Below are positions 45,974 through 57,811 of a DNA stretch of 64,000 bases, piece by piece (within the stretch, counting starts at the first letter, position 1; every line of letters begins with the position of its first letter). The DNA is from Chaetomium olivaceum (Eukaryota > Ascomycota > Sordariomycetes > Sordariales > Chaetomiaceae). The position numbers and the translations under genes were made by a program. The notes beneath the pieces were generated by a model that made no database searches, was not told where the DNA came from, and saw nothing but the letters and a program-made list of their open reading frames with translations. The stretch lies in the NCBI GenBank assembly GCA_039881045.1, contig JAYWVB010000056.1, forward strand, positions 1 to 64,000. The letters run 5' to 3'.

Positions 45974-47598
45974 TGAAAAGCCAACACCAAAAAAAAAGCG
46001 AGCCAGTGGGCCCAGTGGGCGGGTTCGCCGGTTCGCGGGGAGGAGGAGTGCAGGAGTGGAGGGAGAGTGGAGGGGAGGGTCGGCATGCGGGCACGTGGTA
46101 CACCTGCGCCCCAATCCCCGACCAACACCCTCCTCCACAGCCCACACAGGACTCGCATGCCCACCTCACCTACCTGCCTTACTGCATGGGCCGAGAGGAT
46201 CCGACGGGGACCATTTGTGCGGACTGACGGGGCGCACGCGCGCGAAAGGGCAAGGCGGACAGGACAGGTCCTCCCCCCCCCCTTGGTCAAGGTCGGGCGC
46301 CCTGCTTTTGTTTTTTTGTTTTGGTGGTCGTCCTTTTCCAATTGCCCCTGCCGGACTCGGAGGTGAGCGAGTCCTGACGTGGCTTCGTGAGAAACATCAT
46401 CATCCGTGGGGGTGCGGTAATGCAGTGAGGCAATCGTCGGTTCGATTGGGGGATGGAAATGGGAATGTGCAGGAACTGAATAACATACATGCAATGGTAG
46501 ATTTGGCAGAATTATATTGGAACGGACGGATACAGCGGCAGGGGAACAACAGACCTGTAGATGCAGATATCTCGTGCTTGTCCGCGATACCAGCGGTGCT
46601 ACATGAGATTATGACAAATAGAATTCAAACCTTATAATCGATGTGTACGGAATACGGGAGGGCATCATCACCAGTTAGTTAGCCAACTTCAGATCGATGT
46701 GATGCTTAAGCTTGAAGCAGAGTCCAAGCTCGTACCGGTTTTCTCGCATCTCCAAATAAACTCGCAAGGAATGATCCATAGGAAGTGATCATAGCGAAGG
46801 ACGCCGACAACCAAGTTTGCATCATTTTGTCTTTGTATTTGTATTGTGCGTAGAGGGGCATTCATCACCCAGTCGTAGCTAACTAAGTACATACAAAGGG
46901 GGAAGGAGGAAATGGGAACCAAAACCGACGACGAAACAAGGATCCAAAAAGATGCTCTCATCCAGTCATTCCAATTCCCTTCCTCCCATTCCATGCCAGG
47001 TGCCCCCGAGATAGGCTTTCATTCCGTGTGGGAGATGGCAAGCGAAAAAGACTTCAACTCTTTCGAGGTTTGAGTCTTGTCCATAGCTCCCAGCTCCCAA
47101 CCCTGATGCCTTCGTACCATCCCCAACCTTTGTCCATCTGAACCCATCCGTTCATCCATCCATCCATCCATGCTAGCCCGCCCGCTCAAAATGCCATGCC
47201 ATGACAGCCCCCAAAAGCCAATTCCTCATCATGGAGAAAGACTCACAGCCGAAATGAGAGATAAAAACACGACTGGTTCGTTACTGTTTTTTTTTTTTCA
47301 TGACGCTCTTCCGTCGTTCATGTCAATGATGTGTAATGAACCACAAAAAAGAAAAAGAAAAAGAAAATGAGCAAAAGGACCCAGATACTCCAAATGTCCC
47401 CGTCCGAGATCCGTTAACGCCAACACAACAAGTGAAGGGGAAAAGAAAAAGAAACATGAAACTCATCATCATAACCTCATCTTTGACACTTACCATCATC
47501 CGCTTATTAAAGATTATAACAGAAATCGACAAGCAGATGGGAGAAAATACAGCTAGAACAAGAGACGTCCTCCCGCCTCTTGATCGAGCGCAAGGTTC
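45974..47598. other. Intergenic between convergent genes, nothing recognised
   Basis: 1.6 kb. It contains an 8-A run at 45991-45999, CCATCCATCCATCCATCC at about 47154-47171 and A-rich stretches near 47340-47460. No conserved frame. Confidence 0.5.
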
Positions 47599-49380
47599 TC
47601 AGGCCTTGGCGGTATATGCGTCCCCGCCATGCGGGCTGTAGTAGGCTGGCTGGTTGTATTGAGCGAATATGACATCCTCCGGCTCGTAGCTCTTGGTTTG
47701 TTTGACTCGAATGTGGCCATGAGTATAAGCCGCCGACGACGGCGAGTGCCCGAGATGGTCGCTGAAACCGTCAGCCGCATACCGCCTTGTCGAGGTGGGC
47801 GATCCGCTGTATGAGTACTGCGGCTCCAGCTTGGACGTCTTGCCGGCCTCGACCTTGTACCGAGTGGACTGGCCCCCCGGCGAACGTGCGCGTCGGCTCC
47901 GGCGGCGGCGGTGGTCGTCATCAGACTCCATCTCCTCGTAGTATGCAGGGGTAGCGTTGCTGCTGGGGGCCCATGTTTGATTGCGGGACAAGGTCGGTAT
48001 CGGTCCGTACGCGGCGCCGTGCGGCGCCGTCTGCGACCGGCTGACGCGTGGGGGAGATTCCGGAGCTGGGGGAGGAGTGGTGTACGACTTGGAGAGGGAG
48101 GGGATCGGCCGGCTCTTGGGAGTCGCCACGTCGCTCGACCCGTATCCGAGCTTCTCCCTAGACCTCGCAGGATCGTTGGAGGCACGGCGACCAGCTGCAC
48201 GGGCTGACGCCTGTCGAATGCTCTCTTCCTCAAAGTCGACAGGCGGCGGGGTCGGCGCTTGTGGCGTGATGTACGAAGTCTCTGGAGGGGTCTGCGACTT
48301 CCAGAAGGCGGTTGAGGCATGGGCAGTAACACCCGAGCTCGCCAAATAACTCGCAGCATGCTCGAAAAGGTCAATATGCTTCCGGTCGGTGTCCACGTGC
48401 GGAGATTTAGCTCGGCGCGAGCTAGACTTCTCTCGTTCCCGATCGCGATCCTTATCACGCTCCCGCTCTCGCTCGCGGTCGCGCTCGCGTGGTTCTTCGT
48501 GCTTCCTGCTCGAGGACCGTTTCTTCTCCGGTTTAGACGAGGCCGTGACAAACTTGGCGTCCTCGAGGATCATGTCCTCCATGTTAAGTTCCATGTCGGC
48601 GGTGTAGGGGTCGTAGGGCTCTACGTAGGGCTTGTTATGACGGCGTGCCTTGTCTTCGGCGTCCCGTTTCCTGTCCTTCTCCCGTTCCTTCTCCCGCTCC
48701 CTTTCCAGCCGCTTCTTCTCGGCTTTGCGCTCACGTTCATCTTCCTTTTTCCTCTCCCTCTCCCTCTCTCTGTCGCGTTCACGTTCCTTCTCCTGTAACC
48801 TGAACGTTTCCTCTTCTCTTCTGCGTCTCCGCTCTTCTTTGTCTCTCTCACGCCTCTCGTCATCCCGTTTTGCGGATTTCTCATAACTCGCCGTCCTGCG
48901 AGCCTGCTTGTCATGATCGTCGTACACAGCGTAGGTGCGAACTGATGGCATCTCCTCATGCGAACGGGTGTGTGTCGCGGCGGCGAATGCGTACACCTTC
49001 CCACCTGACGGGGAGCTCTTGTACCGCGAGCCCGGTTCGGCAGTGCGCACCTCGTACGCGGTATATTTCGAGGACGAGCGTGGAACCGAGGTGTTGGGCG
49101 AATTCTTTACATCTTGTTGGACCTTGGCAGCACGCTGCAGCTCGGCAAGCCGGAGCTTTTGCTCGTACTTTGCCTTCTCAGCATCGTCATTGAGCAGTTC
49201 CCATGCCTGCTGGACTTTCTGAAACTCGTCGGCTTTCAGTGCCTTTAGCGTCGGATCCTGGATCTTGTCCGGGTGGCACTTGAGCACCAGCTTCCTGTAC
49301 GCAGTCCGAATTTCCGACTTGTCTGCATTCCTCTCAATACCGAGAGCTTTCCAAGGATCGGGGGGAAGAGACGAGGTCAT
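47599..49380 (-). CDS. J-domain protein with long charged tail
   Basis: An uninterrupted single-exon frame of 593 residues. The J domain is at ~8-75: PWKALGIERNADKSEIRTAY, LVLKCHPDKIQDPTLKALKA with the HPD tripeptide that triggers Hsp70 ATPase, and ELLNDDAEKAKYEQKLRLAE. Residues ~165-260 and ~310-345 are dense Arg/Glu/Lys/Asp arrays (DRERERERKKEDERERKAEK) predicted to be a single long charged helix. The rest is Ser/Pro/Tyr-rich and disordered, ending GDAYTAKA. There is no Gly/Phe region or zinc finger, so it is a class III (type C) J protein; RE/RD arrays are common in nuclear RNA-processing proteins, which makes a splicing or nuclear role possible but unproven. The first ATG of the frame fits the family start. 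Confidence 0.9.
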   Translation of the reverse strand: MTSSLPPDPWKALGIERNADKSEIRTAYRKLVLKCHPDKIQDPTLKALKADEFQKVQQAWELLNDDAEKAKYEQKLRLAELQRAAKVQQDVKNSPNTSVPRSSSKYTAYEVRTAEPGSRYKSSPSGGKVYAFAAATHTRSHEEMPSVRTYAVYDDHDKQARRTASYEKSAKRDDERRERDKEERRRRREEETFRLQEKERERDRERERERKKEDERERKAEKKRLEREREKEREKDRKRDAEDKARRHNKPYVEPYDPYTADMELNMEDMILEDAKFVTASSKPEKKRSSSRKHEEPRERDRERERERDKDRDREREKSSSRRAKSPHVDTDRKHIDLFEHAASYLASSGVTAHASTAFWKSQTPPETSYITPQAPTPPPVDFEEESIRQASARAAGRRASNDPARSREKLGYGSSDVATPKSRPIPSLSKSYTTPPPAPESPPRVSRSQTAPHGAAYGPIPTLSRNQTWAPSSNATPAYYEEMESDDDHRRRRSRRARSPGGQSTRYKVEAGKTSKLEPQYSYSGSPTSTRRYAADGFSDHLGHSPSSAAYTHGHIRVKQTKSYEPEDVIFAQYNQPAYYSPHGGDAYTAKA

Positions 49381-50143
49381 CTTGGGAAAGGGTCGAGAAG
49401 CGAGAAGAGCGGGTTCCCGTCAAATACCAGCGCTGGGCGTCTGATAAGAGAGTGGGAAAAAGAGAGAGCCAGTGAGGCAATTAGACGAATGTCGTGTAAG
49501 TAACAGTCGTAGGCGAAGGCAGCAGCAGTCGGCAGTCGGCAGTCGACTTTTGGGGGTGGCTATTGCATCGGATGTGCGACGAGATGGGCCTTGGCTCCGG
49601 CAGAAGGAGCGTGGGTGGTGTTGATGCGGGGAGGCGTGTGCGGCGGTAGAATGAAAGGACGGCTGGCTGTTCGCGGGGGGTCGAACGTCGGCGGCCGGCG
49701 GCACAATTAGATGTACAGGAAATGCAGTTACGTTGATGGTTTTAGAGGGGGGGGTGTTGCAAGGTCGTAGGTCAACAAGCGCGGGGGGTGAATGGGACTA
49801 AAAAGGGAGCGGTGGAAAGAAGGGGGCGTATTGTATATGGGATGAACAGGTCGGTCGGTGGAGTACGCCCCAGCACCAAGCAACCGTGGTTGCCGTCGTG
49901 GATGGATCGTGGCTCGGCTGTTATTCCCTCGGTATGGGACTTGATGACAAGTGCAAAACAAATGGGCAAAAGTCGGCCTGTTTGTTGGCCCGTTGGCAAA
50001 AGATGGTCAGGGCCAGCCCAAAATCCGGCCTGTTGTTCGAGCTCAGGTGGTGGCTGTCGTGGTGTAAGGTGATGGGAGAGAAGGAAACAGGCCAGACGAT
50101 GAGATCACCCGCTCAAGAGGGTCGGTCGGGACCTGGGAAAAGC

Positions 50144-50173
50144 GGGATGGATGGATGGATGGATGGATGGATG
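50144..50173. repeat. (GGAT)n microsatellite
   Basis: Seven perfect GGAT units followed by GG. Confidence 0.95.
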
Positions 50174-53100
50174 GCTTGTCGGGCAGCGGCCAGGGCGGGT
50201 GAGGGGGTACCTTCCACGCAGCAGCGGCCAGGGCAGTGGGGCACATTTGGGGGGGGAGACCTTTCGGGGGTGATGGCTGATCCCCGGGCCCCGTTCCTGC
50301 CAAAAGGAGGTCGATGGAATCGATTGGGGGGCAACAGAGGCCGCTGCCAGTGAGGAAGCAGCAGATGTCTTCCCTGTGGGCACAAGAGGGGCACCAAGGG
50401 GGCCAAGGGGGTCCGCTGCGGGTGGTTGTGGGGAGAAGGTGGGCCAGCAAGGGTTGCGGTAAACGTCTTCAATTGGTTTCTCGTACCTTGCTTTTCCCAT
50501 TCGGGATGGCTTACGGCATCCCCTCTGTGTGTTGCGGGCCAAGAGGTTCCCTCTCGGTCGTCCCTTCAATTCTGTCGGCTTCTGTGCCCTCAGCTCTCGT
50601 TATTGCCGCTAACGATGCAGCTGCTCCGGGGCATCTGCACACTGCACTGCACACTGCACACGTCGTCTTCAGCGAACAGAAGCGCAAAGCAGAAACAGCC
50701 AAAAAAGCACCAGCCTCAACGGCGCCCGTTGCTAACGTTGACGTTAGGCTGACGAGACCAGTGCCGCATAATGGATGAACAGATCCGCAGCCACGAGCAG
50801 GTTCTCTGATGGCAAGATCTCCATTCATGCCGCGCTGGGATAGGGCACGAAAACAACAACACTGTCCGGGCGAGGCCAAAACGACCCCTGCACAAGCGGC
50901 CTCCCACCCGGGCTTCGGCAAACAGCGACACTGCGAATGGATCACAAGCCACAGCCAAGCTCCACAGAAGAACAAGTCGCCTTCCGGCGTGGCAACGTGG
51001 AAGCAGAGCGCTGGGATGAGATGAACCCTCTTCCAAGGTCTACACTACGAGCCCGGTGTCGTTACGTGGACTTTACTAACAAGATTCACTCGGATCGGAC
51101 GCCGGGCGTCTGAAGTTTTCAGCCGTCCCACAACGGGCGGCGCGAAGTTCCGAGGTTCAATTCAAGCATCGGTGGCTTGGGCTTTAAACTTGCCGTGGCT
51201 GTGGCGGTAGACGAGGTCTCAGGAACGGGCTGCCTGTGGATTTCTATCTTGGTTGTGGCAACGCTGCGAACGACCGACGACTTCCAGACTGCATCCGACC
51301 AAAATTCGATCATGCCTAGGCTTCTCGGCTCGGAGGGAGCGTTGACGGGAGAACCGGACAGCATGAAGACGGAATTCAAACAATTGTTGATGCCGGGCCG
51401 ATAGCGGACGGTGCATATCGGGAGACAGAGGTAGCGGTCGGTGTTTCATGCGGCGCAAGAGAATCAGCGGTGAAGATGCAGCACAGGTCTTCACCCGGCA
51501 ACGAGGTTCTGGGATCATGGGCGATGGGTCATCTCCATCAATCCACGACGGGTCGAATGTTCGGCAGCATTCCAAGTGCAGTGCAGTCCGTCCCAGCCTG
51601 CTGGATGACCGGGCTCCGGGGAAGGCGGCCGTGATTCCTTCTTCCCGGTCAGCCTCAACAGCCGCCAACTACATAAAGTAGCCCTACAGATCACCAACTA
51701 GCCAGCACAGCCTGTCTTGTTTGTTGTGCTGTGTTGGCGGCCAGTCCCCCTACCTTACGCTCTTCCTGGCAGCTCTTTCTCGCATGCCCCTCGGAACCTG
51801 TCTGTCAGGCGCCTGTATCACGAGTTCGTCTTGTCTCCTCATACAGGCTGGGCAACCCCGCCTATCTCGTCTCAACCCATGCACCGCTACGCCTGTTGAA
51901 GCACGTCCCCAATGCAAACTTCATCGAGCAATGGAAATGCAAGATTGGGCGCCATGTCTCGAAGAGCTGCAATACCCCATCGTGCGGCAGTTCGCAGCCA
52001 GACCATCTCCCGTCGAACTCCCGCTTTCATCCCATCTGAAGTGTCAGCCAGCGTTGCACTGCTGGAGAGGAACCAAGCCGCACCCGAGTCCCGATTCGAT
52101 TATCAAGGTGATGGTCGCGGCGACGCTGCGCCAGTGTGGTGCAGCCAGCGGACACACGCAGCCATGCGAGGCGACTTGGCTATCGTTCTGTGGCTCTCGC
52201 CAACCATTCCCCTTCGGTTGCGATGTCCTGCAGGAGACGAGCCATCACCCCCTCAAGGAAGCCCCGCGCTTATTTCATCACTTTAAGGCTTCTTCATGAC
52301 TTTCAAGGCTCCTCGGGGCCATGTGCACACAAAGGGAATTGACGAACCATGATCGAACACCCACCAATTGGCCCTGATTTCATCGCCAAATCGGCGCCAG
52401 CCGCGGGCTCCCCTACCGTCTCTTCTCGACCGTAGATCGACTTGCCAAAGTCAAGGCCCACTGTGAGGTGGGATTCGTTGCGGGTGTTAGGTAAAAGTCT
52501 TTTCTGCAAGACGGGGCTCAATCCGCTGCCGTTGCCCAGTGAGAGTTTCAACGGAAAGGCTCTGTGACGCTGCCCCCCTCACCTCACAAAACATGGCGCG
52601 GGGCGAGACACCAACCAACACACCTATCACCACCACCACGACCGCCCCGGTCAACCGCCTCTGGCCCATCTGGTCGACCTCGAAGCAGGTACGGTGGCAC
52701 TGCCGTGCCTCCTGCTCACCTCACAAGGCAGAGGGCCATGCAGCACCGACACCTCGGGACAGCAATGATTGGGGCGCCGTGCACCCGACGGTGAGCCTTG
52801 GGGGGAAGCACCCACTGGCACCGCACACCCTCACGACGAACCACGCGGGCCACCTTTGGCCGCAGCCGACAGAGTCGATGACGCGAGTCATTGGAGGGTT
52901 GCTTCCATCTCGACCCTTCCTGGCTCTCCAGTCCGGATTGGCTAAGGGGGAGACCTGCCACGCCTGCCAGCGTATCAGCGTTGCGTGGTGCGCCGAGCGA
53001 AACGGTCTGTGAATGGACGATGCATTGTTGCTGGTGATGGTCCTATCAGCGGCCAACGCGGGGCAACAAGGCCTGTTGGGTGTGGGGGCGAGGCTTTCGT

Positions 53101-53956
53101 TTCTGCCAATCACCCGCGCCCGAGGCCGAATATGCAGGGCGTTTTCTGGGCGTTCCAGCGGCACTCGATGGGCCTGTCTCACCGGCCGCCGCGGGGGAAA
53201 GCGGGCCATGGGGCACACAAGCCGATCGGAACTCTTGCTGCGCTCTTCCCCACGGATCAACCCGCTGTCAAAAAAGGTGCGGGAACGTGGTGCCTGAATG
53301 GGATGAGGTGCCGCTGACTGTGCCCTGTGAGCCTGTGCCCTGTTGCTGGTGGTGGAGGTAAGCAACGGTTCGGACGGCTCAGACGGCAACCGTTGGTCGG
53401 GCGTGGTCAGCTGTTGAGACTTGGAGCTGTGTCGGGAGACACGCACCGTGTCTGTTTCTTGATTTCCATCTTTTCGACGATGGCACGATGGTCATTCCCG
53501 ATCCACGTTTCGAGATCAGCGGAATTGCCGGTCCCACGCTCTCTCTCAGACACTGGACTGGACCCCCATCCTCAAAGTGAGACTACTGTCTTCCGCAAGA
53601 CTTCCTTTCCCGTAACAGGATCGTATGTCCGATGGACGACTGGAGCTTTTCTGCACCGCTCAGGAGACCCACGTTGCGTTTTAGCGAGTCGGAGGTCAGG
53701 AGCTGCGACTTTACCCCGCCAGAAATGCACGTTACCCCTCCTTGCCCGCTTCCTTTACCACAAACCTCGAGAGACACCATTCATGGATGCATCGATGTGC
53801 AGAAGTTTCGTGGGAGCAGCGGCACCATGACTGGTACCGGATTATTCTTGACGCGGATCGATCACTGAACCACAACCACAGAGCCACAACCGCAGAACCC
53901 ACTCATCCTCCACGAAATGGGGGCGGAAATCCTCGTTCGATGAACCATGACTTGTG

Positions 53957-53960
53957 ACAC

Positions 53961-53994
<34 letters not shown>
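53957..53994. repeat. (AC)n microsatellite
   Basis: AC dinucleotides for 38 bases with a single interruption (ACGC near 53963). Confidence 0.95.
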
Positions 53995-53998
<4 letters not shown>

Positions 53999-55027
53999 GC
54001 TGGTAAGACGATGCGGTCAGGAAAAGTCAGAGTCAGGCAAAAACCGAGAGCAAACTCTTCTTGTAGTCCCGCGTTTGTGATTCGTCCGTTTGGCCCATGT
54101 CCACCGAGTAACACACACATGTCACACGCAGTTGGCCGGCCGCTCTTGCTTGTGCATGGCGGTGAGCCCGCCCCGGAGTTGGCTCCAATTCGTTGTCTGG
54201 TCTGGCCTCCGATCGAAGAAAAAAGGAAAAAAAAATCTAAAAAGCTTCCGCGTCTTCTATTTGTCCTTCGGTGCTTTGCATCGTCCTATGGGGAAGGAAC
54301 GGGGGTACTCGGCAGCCCCGGTCTGGCCTCGGTACTTGCATGATTGTGTTCGTTGCCGCCGGGGCCGAATCAACGCCGGGTCCAGCTCGGTTTCTGGCCT
54401 CTGTTTTGCTCAGCTTGAAACACACAAGAACGGGGTATGCACATACGAGGTGAACGCGTAATACGGCGAACAGCTGTGTTGGGGAACGCATGCAGTCGCC
54501 GGCCGGTTGATTTATTCGCTATACAAAACGCCCTCGCGTACTGTATTCGGATGATAATTCCTTGTGAAGGGTCGTATTATCTCAGCGTGCACCACCACAT
54601 CGAGGCTGAGCTCTGAGGTGAGATGACGCAAAGTGTTAGGTGGATATATCGTGTATATTCTATGTGGAGGAAGCCTACGGGTTACGTACACTGTTGACTT
54701 ATATGCCCTGATCAGATTCAACTTGGGGGCCAAGTTACGGAAATCAACTCGGATGATATTCGATAGCGGAGCAGCGGAGTGGTTTGGCTCGCCGTTTCGT
54801 TTCGCACAGCTCGTGATACCATTCATGCCCCTTTTATCGGTATACTATTCCGAACAAGAGCGAGAAGACCGGCCACAGCCACGGCCATCTGAAGTCTGCC
54901 CTATCCCCACATCGATGACGGCTATGCAGTGATGGGATTGAGAGAGACGCGGGTGATATCATGAAAGAACCGAAGTTGCTTGACACCAATATGCACCGAC
55001 CGATACATCCATCCAAGTCGATACGCC

Positions 55028-56423
55028 TCACCTCCACACCGGCAGGTCGATGTCAACCACGATCGGCTTGTTGAACCGTTTCCCACCCGTATGCGGCCAA
55101 CCGGTAGCCATAATAGCGCAGTTGACAATACACGTTTCTCGCCTGCCCGTGCGGTCCGTCTGCCCCGTGCTTTCGGAGATGGTGCCGCCCCCATGCTCAA
55201 CCGTTGGAGCTGAATCAGGGTTGTTCCCCATCCGCGCTCCCGGACCACCCGCCGGCTCCACCCTATCCTGACCCCCGGGCGGCCTCGGCCCGGGATGGGA
55301 CGAGGCGCACGGGAGCCGTTGGGCTGGATCCGGTAAGTCTGAGTGGTGCTGGTGGTGGTGGTGGTGGTCGGACGTACCGCAGCCGACCGGTTGTGGTGGT
55401 GCGGCACCACTCGTACAAGTAAAATCGAGAGGCCGCTTCCCCCCGCGCGCTGTGAGGTCGACCAGGCTGATCTTGGCGGATGAGGGATCCGGATTGGGAT
55501 TTCCCACGCTTCCACGGAGGCCTCGGCAGCTTCGGCAGCAGCCTCATCTCCGGGGGTGGTGAGGCGGTCCGTATCCCATCTCACGCGCTCCGCCCCTCTG
55601 GCTTGGTGGACGTGGCCGCACACGTGGAGTCGGGGTCGGACTTTGGCGAGCGTCTTCCGCAGCTCCTCACAGCCGCAGGCGTCGTCGCAGTGTGAGTAGG
55701 GCGGCGTGTGGGTGACGAGGATGTCGGTGGTTGGGGGTATGGCTGCCCATAGCTCTGCTGCCGTGTTGGTCGGTTCGGGTGAATCTCGTGATTCTGGAGA
55801 TTCTGCTTCTTGCCCTGATGAACGGGGGTACATGAAGGCCCATGTGCCGTATTGGGGACTGTAGGGAGACCCAAAAATAGTGAATTCGGTGCCGGGGCCG
55901 CCGGGACTTGTTAGTCTTATGGTAGCGCTCTCGTTCTGGAGATATGTGATGGTGCGGCTCGAAGTCAAGGATAAACACTTTGTCGGATCTTGGGGGGTTT
56001 GGTTGTGGAAACTCGATCCATGCTTGGAGTAGAAGTCATGGTCAAGTGTGATATCATGGTTTCCTATGCCGTATCAGTCCTTGACTCGTAAACACTGCAG
56101 GCAGGCTTTAGTGAACGAGTACCGACCTGCAATAACAATCTTAGCTTCAAAGTCGGCCTTCTCAAGCCATTGAACAGCCTTGGAAAGCTGCACGGCCATG
56201 TTAACCACCTATCTGAAAATGGATACATAGCTAGCTACTTCGGGGCAGGGTAGGGCAAGATTGGCTGTGATGCCTACCTCGGAGTAGCTCCCCTGATTAG
56301 TGAGGTCGCCAGCGTGAATTAGGACATCGCCTTTTGGCAGCTTGACAGTCGAATTGTGGGTGTCGCTGATGCACACGATCCTGGTCCGGGTGTGGGTTGA
56401 GGAGTTGATGATGAAGTCAGCAT
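55028..56423 (-). CDS. Calcineurin-like metallophosphoesterase, two frame breaks
   Basis: Exons 56278-56423, 56127-56208 and 55028-56063. The metal site of the fold is fully visible: RIVCISDTHNS (Asp, His), GDVLIHAGDLTNQGSY (GD), VIAGNHDITLDHDF (GNHD), ILVTHTPPYSHCDDACGCEE (His) and HVCGHVHQARG (GHxH). The final exon ends CIVNCAIMATGWPHTGGKRF and VVDIDLPVW. The group resembles the MPPED1/2 (239AB-like) phosphoesterases found in many ascomycetes; the substrate is unknown. ATG 56423 is one base out of frame with RIVCISD, and near 55499-55503 (A run, coding strand) a base is missing before PNPDPSSAKISLVDL. A 90-residue Pro/His/Gly-rich insert precedes the last block. Catalytic residues are all retained, so the breaks look like sequence errors or a very young pseudogene. 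Confidence 0.78.
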
Positions 56424-57811
56424 GATTTATTTTCTTTCCAATCTCGCCTTAGATTTTCCGATATTAGGTTTTCGGTATTGGCACTAACTGGGTTTCCTAT
56501 GCCCGAACCCCCACGAACTGTCAACCAACAACACCAAAAAAAATCGACTCGTTTGTTGGGACTTGACTCTAGGAGATGAGATGAATGCTGAATAATGTTG
56601 TGTGAAGGTCAATATTTTCGACTTTCATACGCTGTTATGGCTACCTCAGAATTCGTAGGCACATCCGGAAATTTACGTCGATACGGGGCATCACGAGTGG
56701 CGGCGAGTCCCGGTCAATGATGTTGGCGGAATGGCGGTTGAACGCCAGTGGTCAGTGGTGCCCACAAGAATGGCTGGCAAACCGAATAGGGAAGCAAGAC
56801 CCTGTAAATCCGCGTGACCCACCTCATTGACGAATAAAGTTACGAAGGCAGATTAATGGAGCTGGCACCCTTGTCAAATCCAGTCGACGGCGCCCCTTGA
56901 AGCGAATTCTCGAAGCTCTTCACGTTGGGAAAACAGAAGGGCCATTCACAGGCCGCCACTCACGAATCTCGCTGGAGTTGCTGGCCGGCCTTGGATCGCC
57001 TGCAGCAATCGACACCGGACTAAACAAAAGAGAGAAAGGCTAGTTCGAGGGATGCGCTATCTAAGCCATCGGACGCCCCTCATCTGTTGTTAGCTGGCAG
57101 GCGTTAGTGCATGCTGCTGCTGCTGCCGCTGCAATCGAGCCTCACTTTCGGCCTCGCATCATCCTGCCGACTCGACAGTTGGCCGCGCCTCCTGACGACA
57201 ATCTCTCCGTGATCTCTGCCAGAGCGCTGCAGCATCCCGCGACGCCGGACAAACAAAAGGTGGAGGATAAGAAGGAACCTAAAGCCGAGCACCCGCCAAT
57301 GCAAGGAAGGATAGTTGCTTTTTTAGGAGGCAGGATCTGGCACCTTTGATCCACGAAAACCTCACACCACCACAATACCCACGATTGGCAACACACCGCC
57401 ACCAACCGATCCAATCAATACCCGACTGACGCTGCTCGACCTAGCAGTGGGCAACTCGCGGGGCTGTCACTGTAGCGAAGCAAATCGTCATATTTTCGGC
57501 GCGTGTGTATTCTGGAAACTTTTCTGCCGAACCTTTGAGAGAATCCGTTGGCCAATCTTGGCCCGCTGGAGGCTGGGCCGGGCGCGAGACCAACCATCGT
57601 CCCACCCTCGCCGACAGCCTCAAGCATTCGACACTTCCAGCAGCACTCCATACTCTGTTCCCAAAGGGACGACGACTCTGGCGGGGTGGATTGAAATTTG
57701 CAATCTTGCCTCGTCATCGCCAGAATCGGATATCCCCAACCGCCATTCGATTCAACCTTGCAAACATCGCACTGCGTTAAACAGCAAGCGGGGTGCCTCA
57801 TTCATGAGAGG
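56424..57811. other. Intergenic between divergent genes, nothing recognised
   Basis: 1.4 kb with CTG/CTGCCG trinucleotide repeats near 57112-57130. Presumed promoters of the phosphoesterase and TeaR-like genes. Confidence 0.5.

Larger units (their letters stand above)
49381..55027. other. 5.6-kb gene-poor region
   Basis: Frames up to ~240 codons exist but have no conserved words and none splices convincingly. Features are simple repeats (listed) and one possible orphan first exon, 52593-52688, MARGETPTNTPITTTTTAPV... followed by GTACGG. No tRNA or 5S gene was seen. A fast-evolving or error-broken gene could be hidden. Confidence 0.45.

Noticed and set aside
45762..46637. Several 100-190-codon frames between the acyltransferase and J-protein genes
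   Set aside because: Overlapping frames on both strands, interrupted by simple repeats and 3'UTR-like sequence; no family resemblance.
52721..53446. 241-codon minus frame in the gene-poor region
   Set aside because: Composition like random GC-rich translation, no conserved words, no partner exons.
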